Made by a program: the position numbers and the translations under genes. A DNA stretch of 64,000 nt from positions 27,173-91,172 of the forward strand of contig JAUHXK010000014.1 of the NCBI GenBank assembly GCA_030427405.1, in the 5' to 3' direction. Of the stretch, positions 27,529 to 35,179 are shown one piece after another (within the stretch, counting starts at the first letter, position 1; every line of letters starts with the position of its first letter). Source of the DNA: Alphaproteobacteria bacterium (GTDB lineage: Bacteria > Pseudomonadota > Alphaproteobacteria > Rhodobacterales > Rhodobacteraceae). The notes under the pieces are model-generated. The model was not told the DNA's origin. It did no database searches and saw only the letters and a program-made list of their open reading frames with translations.

Positions 27529-28178
27529 CCAAAAGGTCGCTGCCACCAACCGCCAGTGTCGCCCACCAAGCTGAGGGCGACAAGCTTGTTGCGCCCGCCG
27601 CAACCCGCAATGCTGACGTGATTTGCGCCCTGTTGACCCGCGTTGCGCCAACCACCGGCCGTGCATTGGAAATCGCCAGCGGCTCGGGACAGCATGTGGC
27701 GGCTTTTGCACAGGCGTTGCCCGGACTGCATTGGCAACCGACCGAGGTCGATCCGGCGCGGCGGGCCAGCATCGATGCCTATACGCGCGATCTGCCCAAT
27801 GTGGCCCCTGCCGCCGCGCTTGATGCCACGGCGCCGGGGTGGCATTCCGCGTTTGGCGGGCAGGACCTTATCATTCTGATAAACCTGCTTCACCTGATCA
27901 GTTGGCGCGAAGCCGAACAATGTATCGCCGAGATCAGCCGCGCTTTGGGGCCAGGTGGCCGGTTTGTTCTGTATGGTCCGTTCAAACGCAACGGAGCGTT
28001 GACCAGCGCTGGCGACAAGAAGTTTCACGAAGCCTTGGTCGGCCAGGATGCCGAGATCGGGTACAAGAATGACGCCGATATTGCCGATCTCATACAGGGT
28101 TGCGGCATGTCGCTGACATTGGTTCAGGAAATGCCTGCAAACAACCTGGCTTTTGTGGCCGAAGCCCCGGCCACCTGA
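27525..28178 (+). CDS. DUF938 family SAM-dependent methyltransferase-like protein
   Basis: 217 residues. The SAM-binding loop is ALEIASGSGQHVAAFAQALP, followed by the acidic strand PTEVDP, DATAPGW and INLLHLISW, the DUF938 pattern. The substrate is unknown. It shares the AKR-FAD oxidase transcript through a 4-base overlap. No signal peptide is present, so the protein is cytosolic. Confidence 0.88.
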   Translation: MTKRSLPPTASVAHQAEGDKLVAPAATRNADVICALLTRVAPTTGRALEIASGSGQHVAAFAQALPGLHWQPTEVDPARRASIDAYTRDLPNVAPAAALDATAPGWHSAFGGQDLIILINLLHLISWREAEQCIAEISRALGPGGRFVLYGPFKRNGALTSAGDKKFHEALVGQDAEIGYKNDADIADLIQGCGMSLTLVQEMPANNLAFVAEAPAT

Positions 28179-28207
28179 TCAGGATCAAGGTTCTGGTGGT
28201 CCTCAAG

Positions 28208-28231
28208 TCATATTCTGAAAACAGTATATGA
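28208..28231 (+). promoter_or_regulatory. Inverted repeat upstream of the AhpD-like gene (candidate operator)
   Basis: TCATATTCTG and CAGTATATGA are 10-base arms (9 of 10 pairing) either side of AAAA, 15 bases before the ATG at 28247. The region is AT-rich against a GC-rich background, which suits a repressor site overlapping the promoter. No T run follows it, so it is unlikely to be a terminator. Confidence 0.5.
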
Positions 28232-28246
28232 AAGAGGGGAGTTCAA

Positions 28247-28582
28247 ATGAGCTGGAAAGACAGGCTTTCGTCCACGCGCAAAGGGCTGCGCAATCTCAAC
28301 GCGGCAATACCCGATACCGCGCGGGCATTTGGCGCGTTGGGGAAATCGGTCAAGGAAGGCGGTACGCTGGATTACAAAACCAAAGAGTTCGTTGCTCTTG
28401 GCATCTCGGTTGCGGTTCGGTGTGAACCCTGCATCTCGTTGCATACCGAGGCGCTGATCAAGGCGGGTGCCTCACGAGATGAGCTGTCGGACGTGTTGGC
28501 GATGGCCATCCAGATGGGCGGCGGGCCGTCCATGATGTATGCGGCCAAGGCGCTGGAATGCTTTGACGAACTCAGCGCGTGA
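28247..28582 (+). CDS. Carboxymuconolactone decarboxylase (AhpD-like) family protein
   Basis: 111 residues with GAGGGGAG upstream. The core of the family is TLDYKTKEFVALGISVAVRCEPCISLHTEALIKAG, cut here for reference to the CEPC pair and the following His, the peroxidase-type CxxC...H site of AhpD-like proteins. The rest, including LAMAIQMGGGPSMMYAAKALE, is typical. It may act in thiol-based peroxide or redox defence (family knowledge), but many members have no proven activity. It is a monocistronic gene preceded by an inverted repeat and followed by a terminator. Confidence 0.9.
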   Translation: MSWKDRLSSTRKGLRNLNAAIPDTARAFGALGKSVKEGGTLDYKTKEFVALGISVAVRCEPCISLHTEALIKAGASRDELSDVLAMAIQMGGGPSMMYAAKALECFDELSA

Positions 28583-28595
28583 TCACCTGAAAAAG

Positions 28596-28627
28596 AAAAG
28601 GTCCCGAACATCTCCGGGACCTTTTTT
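28596..28627. terminator. Bidirectional Rho-independent terminator
   Basis: AAAAGGTCCCG and CGGGACCTTTTTT flank a short loop; the A run on the left and the T run on the right let it work for both the AhpD-like gene and the convergent GcvT-fusion gene. Confidence 0.88.
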
Positions 28628-28629
28628 GT

Positions 28630-31137
28630 TCAGCCGTCCATGCGGATGGTCTCGTTCTTGGGATCGTAGGGGCTGTCGCAAGTGACGACCGCATCCCACA
28701 GCTTGTCCTGTATCTTGACCTGCAGCTTGGTGCCCTCGACCGCCAGTTCGGGCTTCACATAGCCCATGCCAATGGATTTCTCGAAGGCGACCGAGTAACC
28801 GCCAGAGGTCAGACGCCCCACGCGCTCACCTTCCGGGGTGTACAGCGCCTCGCGGCCCCACGGGTCTGCATCTTCCGGTCCGTCGATCAGCAGGGTGCAG
28901 CATTTGGCGCGCACGCCGGTTTCTTCCAACTTGGCCTTACCGTGGAAATCCTTGGACAGGTCGACAAAGCGCGGCAGGTCGGCCTCAAGCGGGGTCGCGT
29001 CGCGGCCCAGTTCGGTGCCGAAGGCGCGATAGGATTTCTCCTGACGCAGCCAGTTCTGGGCGCGGGCGCCGACCAGTTTCATACCATGCTTCTCACCAGC
29101 CTTCTCAAGAAGGTCGAACAGGTAGTTCTGCATTTCGATCGGGTGGTGCAGTTCCCAGCCCAGCTCACCGGTATAGGCCACGCGGATCGCGTTGACCGGG
29201 CACATGCCCAGCTCGATCTGACGGGCCGACAGCCACGGGAAGCGTTTGTTGGACAGTGCGGTTTCCGGATCGGGGTCCTTGATGACCTCTTTCAGAACGT
29301 CACGCGACTTGGGTCCGGCGATGGCAAAGACGCCCCACTGGGTGGTCACGTCCTGGATTTCGATATAGCCGAACTCCTCCATCTTGTCCTCGGCCGCCTT
29401 GCGCAGGTAGTCGGCGTCATACTCGGTCCAGGCACCGGCGGAAACGATGTAGTAGGTGTTCTCGCCGTTGCGGACGATGGTGTATTCGGTACGAGTGGTG
29501 CCGTGCGAGGTCAGCGCATAGGTCAGGTTGATGCGGCCAACCTTGGGCAGCTTGTTGCAGGTGAACCAATCCAGGAATTGCGTGGCACCGGGGCCTTTGA
29601 CGACGTGCTTGGTGAAGGCCGACGCGTCGATCAGGCCAACGCCTTCGCGGACCGCTTTGGCCTCTTCGACGGCATACTGCCACCAGCCACCACGGCGGAA
29701 GGAACGGCTTTCCTTGTCGAAATTGTCAGGCGCATCGACAGGGCCGAAATAGTTCGGACGTTCCCAACCGTTCACCCAGCCGAACTGAGCACCGCGCGCC
29801 TTCTGGCGATCATAGGCCGGAACGGTGCGCAGGGGGCGGCAGGCTTCACGTTCTTCATCCGGGTGGTGCAGGATGTAGACGTGTTCATAACACTCTTCGT
29901 TCTTGCGGGCTGCAAACTCGGTGGTCATCCAGTTGGATGAATACCGCTTGGGGTCAAGCGAGGCCATGTCGATCTCGGCTTCGCCATCGACCATCATCTG
30001 CGCCAGATAATAACCGGTGCCGCCCGCGGCGGTGATGCCAAAGCTGAAGCCTTCGGCCAGCCACATGTTGCGCAGCCCCGGAGCCGGGCCAACCAGCGGG
30101 TTGCCGTCGGGAGTATAGCAGATCGGGCCGTTGAAATCGTCCTTCAGGCCGGAGTCGGCGCAAGACGGCACACGTTCGGCCATCGCCATGTACTGATCCG
30201 CGATCCGGTCGATATCCAGCGGGAACAGGTCCGCGCGGAAGCTGTCCGGCACGCCATGTTCGAACTGCGCGGGGGCGCCATGTTCATAGATGCCCAGAAT
30301 CCAGCCGCCGCGTTCTTCGCGGGCATAGGATTCGTTATCGGCGTCCCGCACAACGGGGTGTTCCGGGTTGCCGGCCTCGCGCCATTTGACCAGCTCGGGG
30401 TCTTTGTCCATGACGATGAACGTGTGCTCGACCGGGATCGCGGGCATCTTGATGCCCAGCATCTTGGCGGTGCGTTGCGCGTGGTTTCCGGAAGCGGTCA
30501 CGACATGCTCGGCGGCGATCACCACCTGCTCGTCCGATGCGACCAGATTGCCGCCTTTTTCGACCATCTTGGTACAGGTGACTTCCCAATGCGTGCCGGT
30601 CCAGTGGAAGGCATCGGCCTGCATCTTGCGGACGATGTCGACGCCGCGCTGACGAGCCCCTTTGGCCATCGCCTGGGTCACGTCGGCGGGGTTAATATAG
30701 CCATCCTCGGTGTGATAGATCGCGCCTTTCAGATCGCCGGTTTCGATCAGCGGCCAGCGTTCCTTGATCTGGTCGGGCGTCAGCCATTCGTATTTGACGT
30801 CACAAGTCTCGGCGGTGGAAGCATACAGCATGTATTCATCCATACGCTCTTGCGTCTGCGCCATGCGCAGGTTGCCGACCACGGCAAAGCCCGCGTTCAG
30901 GCCGGTTTCTTCCTCGAGCGTTTTGTAGAAATCGACCGAGTATTTGTGGATGTGGGTCGTGGCATAAGACATGTTGAACAGCGGCAGCAGGCCAGCCGCG
31001 TGCCATGTAGAGCCCGAGGTCAGCTCATCCCGTTCGATCAGCATCACATCGTCCCAGCCTGCTTTGGCCAGATGATAGGCAATCGAGGTGCCGACGGCAC
31101 CGCCGCCGACGACCAGTGCTTTGACTTGGGTTTTCAT
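28630..31137 (-). CDS. FAD-dependent oxidoreductase-GcvT fusion (dimethylglycine/sarcosine dehydrogenase-like)
   Basis: 835 residues from the ATG at 31137, with GGAG upstream. Domain order: a DAO-type FAD domain at the start (ALVVGGGAVGTSIAYHLAKAG, then ELTSGSTWHAAGLLP), an FAO_M linker, and a glycine cleavage T (GcvT) folate domain from about residue 430 (FRRGGWWQYAVEEA, ASAFTKHVVKGPGA) with the GcvT C-terminal barrel at the end. Such fusions demethylate dimethylglycine or sarcosine and hand the one-carbon unit to tetrahydrofolate. Roseobacters use them in glycine betaine and methylamine breakdown. The exact substrate here is not proven, because no betaine or TMA genes are adjacent. Confidence 0.9.
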   Translation of the reverse strand: MKTQVKALVVGGGAVGTSIAYHLAKAGWDDVMLIERDELTSGSTWHAAGLLPLFNMSYATTHIHKYSVDFYKTLEEETGLNAGFAVVGNLRMAQTQERMDEYMLYASTAETCDVKYEWLTPDQIKERWPLIETGDLKGAIYHTEDGYINPADVTQAMAKGARQRGVDIVRKMQADAFHWTGTHWEVTCTKMVEKGGNLVASDEQVVIAAEHVVTASGNHAQRTAKMLGIKMPAIPVEHTFIVMDKDPELVKWREAGNPEHPVVRDADNESYAREERGGWILGIYEHGAPAQFEHGVPDSFRADLFPLDIDRIADQYMAMAERVPSCADSGLKDDFNGPICYTPDGNPLVGPAPGLRNMWLAEGFSFGITAAGGTGYYLAQMMVDGEAEIDMASLDPKRYSSNWMTTEFAARKNEECYEHVYILHHPDEEREACRPLRTVPAYDRQKARGAQFGWVNGWERPNYFGPVDAPDNFDKESRSFRRGGWWQYAVEEAKAVREGVGLIDASAFTKHVVKGPGATQFLDWFTCNKLPKVGRINLTYALTSHGTTRTEYTIVRNGENTYYIVSAGAWTEYDADYLRKAAEDKMEEFGYIEIQDVTTQWGVFAIAGPKSRDVLKEVIKDPDPETALSNKRFPWLSARQIELGMCPVNAIRVAYTGELGWELHHPIEMQNYLFDLLEKAGEKHGMKLVGARAQNWLRQEKSYRAFGTELGRDATPLEADLPRFVDLSKDFHGKAKLEETGVRAKCCTLLIDGPEDADPWGREALYTPEGERVGRLTSGGYSVAFEKSIGMGYVKPELAVEGTKLQVKIQDKLWDAVVTCDSPYDPKNETIRMDG

Positions 31138-31282
31138 TGGCCCGTTCTCCGGAATGAGTCTGTTTGGCAAGGTTTATGCCGAAAGGCGGGGCCATCCGCC
31201 AAGTCCATCCGACGCAATAGTGGACAAAACCGACCTTGGGTGCGTTCAACAAAGCGCGCACCAGGCTGTGGCTGTGGAATTT

Positions 31283-31304
31283 GAGTATTTGGGAAAAGGC
31301 GAAG
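31283..31304 (-). repeat. Intergenic repeat element, copy 4 (diverged)
   Basis: GAGTATTT, GGGAAAAGGC and GAAG lie 12-33 bases beyond the stop of the D-lactate-type dehydrogenase gene. Read on that gene's strand it gives CTTCGCCTTTTCCC then AAATACTC, a diverged version of the CTTCATCT core at 2348, 22223 and 58781. Confidence 0.4.
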
Positions 31305-31315
31305 CGGCGGTTTGG

Positions 31316-32713
31316 TCAGAAGATCTTGCCCGGGTTCATGATGTTCTGGGGGTCGAGCGCCGCCTTGATGGCCGCCATATAGGTCGTGGCAGAGCCAAGT
31401 TCCTTGGCCAGATAGGTGCGTTTGCCCTGCCCTATTCCATGTTCGCCCGTGCAGGTGCCGTCCATCGAGATGGCAAGATCGTTCAGCCACCCGACAAAGG
31501 CCTCGGCGCGGGCGACCTCTTGTGGGCTATTGCGATCAATTAACAGAAGCGTGTGGAAATTTCCGTCGCCCACATGGCCCACGATAGGCGCGACAAGACC
31601 GATTTCGGCCGATTTGGCCTGGGCTTGGGTCACGCATTCGGCCAGTCGAGAGATAGGAACGCAGACATCCGTTGAAATCCCTTGCGCGCCCGGGCGCAAT
31701 TGCAGGCAGGCCCAATACATGTCGTGGCGCGCCTGCCATAGCTTGTTACGCTCTTCCATCGTCGAGGTGGCGGCGAAATCCGAACCGCCAAAATCTTCGG
31801 CGATCTGCCCGAAGGTTTCCGCCTGCTCCGCGGCGCCGGTATCGGACCCGTGAAACTCAAGCAACAAAAGCGGGGTTTCCGGCAAGGAAAGGCCGGAATA
31901 GGCGTTGGCGGCGCGGACCGACAATTCGTCAAGCAATTCGATCCGGGCAACGGGAATGCCGTATTGTATCGTCATCATCACAGCGCGGCAGGCTGCATCC
32001 ACCGAAGGGAAAGAGCACCGGGCTGAGGTGATCGACTCGGGGATGCCATGCAAACGCAGCGTCAGTTCGGTGATCACGCCCAGCGTCCCTTCGGCCCCGA
32101 CAAGAAGCCGGGTCAGGTCGTATCCGGCCGATGATTTCTTGGCGCGGTGCCCGGTGCGGATGATCTGGCCGTCCGGCATGACCGCTTCGAGACTGAGCAC
32201 ATTGTCCTTCATCGTGCCATAGCGCACGGCGTTGGTTCCTGACGCCCGCGTCGCGGCCATGCCACCCAGCGAGGCATTCGCGCCAGGATCTATGGGAAAG
32301 AACAGGCCCTGGTCACGCAGGTGGGTATTGAGGTCTTCGCGCGTCACGCCGGGTTGGACGACACAATCCAGATCGTCCGGGTTGACGGCCAGAACGCGGT
32401 TCATCCGGCTGAGATCAAGTGAAACGCCACCAGCGGGTGCGTTGACGTGACCTTCCAGCGACGTGCCGGTGCCGAACGGGATGATCGGGGCATTATGCGC
32501 TGCGCAAATGGACACGATTTCGGATACGTCCTGCGTGGTGTCTGGAAAGACAACCGCGTCCGGCGCCTGATTTTCGATCCAGGTCGTGGTGTGGCCATGT
32601 TGCTCGCGAATCGATTGGCCGGTCTGCAGTCGATCCGCGAACCGTTGCCTGAGGATGCCAATTGCGGTTTCTATGCCGGTCTCGTTTCGCGGCAGGGCGG
32701 TATTCTGAGCCAT
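31316..32713 (-). CDS. FAD-linked oxidase, D-lactate dehydrogenase (cytochrome)/glycolate oxidase GlcD type
   Basis: 465 residues. The FAD-binding type 4 domain spans about 50-230 (AVVFPDTTQDVSEIV, PFGTGTSLEGH, NASLGGMAATRASGTNAVRYGT) and the C-terminal FAD-oxidase domain carries HVGDGNFH, GEHGIGQGKR and ALDPQNIMNPGKIF. These are membrane-associated or soluble flavoproteins that pass electrons from D-lactate, D-2-hydroxyglutarate or glycolate to the respiratory chain. There are no glcE/glcF partners, which favours the single-subunit D-lactate type. A hydroxyacid dehydrogenase gene lies just upstream on the same strand. Confidence 0.9.
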   Translation of the reverse strand: MAQNTALPRNETGIETAIGILRQRFADRLQTGQSIREQHGHTTTWIENQAPDAVVFPDTTQDVSEIVSICAAHNAPIIPFGTGTSLEGHVNAPAGGVSLDLSRMNRVLAVNPDDLDCVVQPGVTREDLNTHLRDQGLFFPIDPGANASLGGMAATRASGTNAVRYGTMKDNVLSLEAVMPDGQIIRTGHRAKKSSAGYDLTRLLVGAEGTLGVITELTLRLHGIPESITSARCSFPSVDAACRAVMMTIQYGIPVARIELLDELSVRAANAYSGLSLPETPLLLLEFHGSDTGAAEQAETFGQIAEDFGGSDFAATSTMEERNKLWQARHDMYWACLQLRPGAQGISTDVCVPISRLAECVTQAQAKSAEIGLVAPIVGHVGDGNFHTLLLIDRNSPQEVARAEAFVGWLNDLAISMDGTCTGEHGIGQGKRTYLAKELGSATTYMAAIKAALDPQNIMNPGKIF

Positions 32714-32840
32714 TTTGAGCCTCCCTTTCCCACGGGCAACCGCGAGACTGTTCCTGCCTGCTTAAAAGGCGCGACGCTGGGAAACAATCCCGCAGACCAC
32801 CCATCGCATCCCTGTCGCGGACCGGGGTCAGCCTGGGCGG

Positions 32841-33827
32841 TTATAGCATGGCGGGAACAACCTGGTCCGGTGGACGGTGACCGTCTTCGAAGGTCCGGAT
32901 GTTGATGATGACCTTTTCACCCATCTCGATCCGCCCTTCCAGCGTGGCCGATCCCATATGCGGCAACAGCACGACATTGGGCAACTGGCGCAAGCGCGGG
33001 TTTACGTCGGTGCCATGTTCGTAAACGTCCAGACCGGCCCCGGCGATATCGCCTGCACGGATCATCCGGGTCAGCGCGTTTTCATCGACAACTTCGCCCC
33101 GCGATGTGTTCACGATGACCGCCGACGGTTTCATCAGCTTGAGGCGGCGCGCGTTCATCAAGTGGAAACTTGACGGGGTCGAGGGACAATTGACTGAAAT
33201 CACATCCATCCGCGCCACCATCTGGTCCAGGCTGTCCCAATAGGTGGCTTCCAGCTCTTCTTCGACCTCTGGGCGCAGGCGGCGGCGGTTGTGATAGTGT
33301 ATCTGCATGCCAAACGCCTTGGCCCGGCGTGCCACCGCCTGGCCGATACGGCCCATTCCCAGAACACCCAGGCGCCGGCCACCGATACGCCCCCCAAGCA
33401 GGGCTGTGGGCGCCCAGCCGCCCCAGTCGCCTTTTTGCATGATGCCCAGGCCCTCGGGGATTCGGCGGGTCACGGCCAGGATCAGCGCCATCGTCATATC
33501 GGCCGTGTCATCGGTCAGAACACCGGGCGTGTTCGAGACCAGAATACCCCTTTGCCGGGCCGTGGCCACGTCGATATTGTCGACGCCCGCGCCGTAATTG
33601 GCGATCAGGCGCAGGTTTTCACCGGCCTGGCCCAAGATGCCCGCGTCAATAATATCGGTCACTGTGGGAACCAGCACATCCGCTGTTTGCGCGGCGGCAA
33701 CCAATTCTTCACGGGTCATGGGGGTATCATCGTCCCGCAACTGCACGTTGAACAGCTCGCTCAACCGAGTTTCCACTGCTTCGGGCAACCGTCGCGTTAC
33801 AACAACACTCAGACGTTCTCTTGGCAC
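32841..33827 (-). CDS. D-2-hydroxyacid dehydrogenase (glyoxylate reductase-like)
   Basis: 328 residues from a GTG at 33827, chosen because GGAGG lies 8 bases upstream; the ATG at 33896 adds an unconserved lead. The NAD(P)-binding motif is LGVLGMGRIGQAVA. Catalytic residues appear as Arg in VNTSRGEVVDE, Glu in DVYEHGTDVNP and His in LLPHMGSAT. LIANYGAGVDNID is the typical start of the substrate domain. It likely reduces glyoxylate or hydroxypyruvate, and clusters with a D-lactate/glycolate-type dehydrogenase, so the pair may interconvert a C2 or C3 hydroxyacid (inference). Confidence 0.92.
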   Translation of the reverse strand: MPRERLSVVVTRRLPEAVETRLSELFNVQLRDDDTPMTREELVAAAQTADVLVPTVTDIIDAGILGQAGENLRLIANYGAGVDNIDVATARQRGILVSNTPGVLTDDTADMTMALILAVTRRIPEGLGIMQKGDWGGWAPTALLGGRIGGRRLGVLGMGRIGQAVARRAKAFGMQIHYHNRRRLRPEVEEELEATYWDSLDQMVARMDVISVNCPSTPSSFHLMNARRLKLMKPSAVIVNTSRGEVVDENALTRMIRAGDIAGAGLDVYEHGTDVNPRLRQLPNVVLLPHMGSATLEGRIEMGEKVIINIRTFEDGHRPPDQVVPAML

Positions 33828-33965
33828 CTCTGCCCTCCTACCACTTTGCAAACATCCGCGCGCCATGGCATCGTGGCTCAGGATTAGCCGGGGCACAAGA
33901 ACCCCTTGGGCATAGACTCAACCTTTTTTGCAACACGATCAACAACACGTAAGAGCAGTCAGGCA

Positions 33966-34487
33966 GTGCGCGCGCATATTTCCGTAATACGCCGGGTTGC
34001 GGCGGTTCTGGCCGTGGTCTGCACCGCGACCACCAGCCTGCCAGCGCTGGCCGAGGAAAAACGCGGATCCGTCACGAACCTGCCCTTGCCCCGCTATGTC
34101 TCGATGAAGGCCGCCGAGGGCAATGTTCGGCGCGGCCCGTCGCTGACGCATCGAATCGATTGGGTTTTCAAACGGCGCGGCATGCCGTTGCAGGTCACCG
34201 CCGAATACGGCAACTGGCGAAAGGTCCAGGACCGCGACGGCGCCGGAGGCTGGGTCCACTATGCCCTGTTGTCCGGCGTGCGCACGGTCTTGATTGAATC
34301 GGAAATGCTGCCGGTTTACGCCAGCCCGGACCCCAAATCGCAAGTCAACGCCCATTTCGAAACGGGGGTGGTGGCCAGGTTGGGCAGTTGCACCCCGGAA
34401 TGGTGTCGCATCTCGGCCGGCGGGTACAAGGGCTGGACGCTCAAATCCAAACTGTGGGGCGTCGACCCTGACGAAATCCGCGAATAG
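33966..34487 (+). CDS. Exported SH3-domain protein
   Basis: 173 residues from a GTG at 33966, whose start gives a signal peptide with a basic n-region (VRAHISVIRRVAAVLAVVC ... LPALA). A TTG at 33906 would add 20 residues without a start signal. Two bacterial SH3-like repeats follow: KAAEGNVRRGPSLTHRIDWVFKRRG with VTAEYGNWRKVQD, and YASPDPKSQVNAHFETG with CTPEWCRISAGGYKGW. Such domains bind peptidoglycan or related ligands in the periplasm. It is divergent from the hydroxyacid dehydrogenase, with no partner gene to suggest a specific role. Confidence 0.85.
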   Translation: MRAHISVIRRVAAVLAVVCTATTSLPALAEEKRGSVTNLPLPRYVSMKAAEGNVRRGPSLTHRIDWVFKRRGMPLQVTAEYGNWRKVQDRDGAGGWVHYALLSGVRTVLIESEMLPVYASPDPKSQVNAHFETGVVARLGSCTPEWCRISAGGYKGWTLKSKLWGVDPDEIRE

Positions 34488-34879
34488 GACGAGACCCGGG
34501 CAAGACCTGCGGCTCGGCCGGGCGCGTTCGCGTCGCCAGATGATTCTGAGCTGATGGGACTCGCGCCCCCTGGCCTTTCATGCAAAAGCGCGCGCCGGGT
34601 CGACATTAGCCACACAGCTTACGCAATGCGCATGTTTGACGGACCACAAACAGCTTGGTTTGGTCCCCCCGCGACCCATTTCCCTCTCCGACATGTCCGG
34701 GCGTCATCCGCAAGCATTTCCAAGCGCGAATGGCCGGTTGCACAGACCTGTCAGCGCATCCGGGCGGCCGGTTTTCCAAGGCGCCGCGCCCGGTGCAAAA
34801 ATAATGGTTGCCCGCCCACATTTTTTGCGGAAATCCTCTTGAACCCCGAAAGCAACAGTCGTAGATAGCCGCTCACCGT
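34488..34879. other. Gene-poor interval before tRNA-Gln
   Basis: About 390 bases with no supported gene. Several open frames cross it, but none has a ribosome site or familiar motifs, and one on the minus strand is only the antisense of the tRNA. The tRNA promoter must lie near its right end. Confidence 0.5.
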
Positions 34880-34954
34880 TGGGGTGTAGCCAAGTGGTAA
34901 GGCAGCGGTTTTTGGTACCGTGTATCGTAGGTTCGAATCCTACCACCCCAGCCA
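34880..34954 (+). tRNA. tRNA-Gln (anticodon TTG)
   Basis: A 75-nt cloverleaf with encoded CCA. The acceptor arms are TGGGGTG and CACCCCA, the T arm contains GGTTCGAATCC, and the anticodon arm GCGGT-ttttggt-ACCGT places TTG at positions 34-36. It decodes CAA and, by wobble, CAG. Confidence 0.96.
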
Positions 34955-35110
34955 TCTTTCCCGGATAATCACCAAATCAAACATCAATCCCGGCGCCTGT
35001 CGTGACGGGTTGCGGCGACATTTCCGCCCATCCAAACCGGCTGCCGGGCTTTTCTGGCAGGGGCTACTTGGCGTGCTGCGGCGTTGGCGTGGCCCGGGTC
35101 GGCCCCTGCC

Positions 35111-35152
35111 AACGAAACAGGGCGGCCCGATCCTGGATGATCGAACCGCCCC
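35111..35152 (-). terminator. Probable terminator of acnB
   Basis: On the minus strand a GGGCGG...CCGCCC stem with an inner GATC pairing is followed by TGTTTCGTT, an imperfect T tract, 28 bases past the acnB stop. Confidence 0.6.
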
Positions 35153-35179
35153 GCAATTCTGGTCAGTTTCTGTTCGGGA

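Noticed and set aside
34704..34955. Minus-strand open frame of 83 codons beginning MAGVVGFEPT
   Set aside because: It is the antisense reading of tRNA-Gln plus intergenic DNA; this GFEPT-type start is a classic false gene opposite tRNAs.
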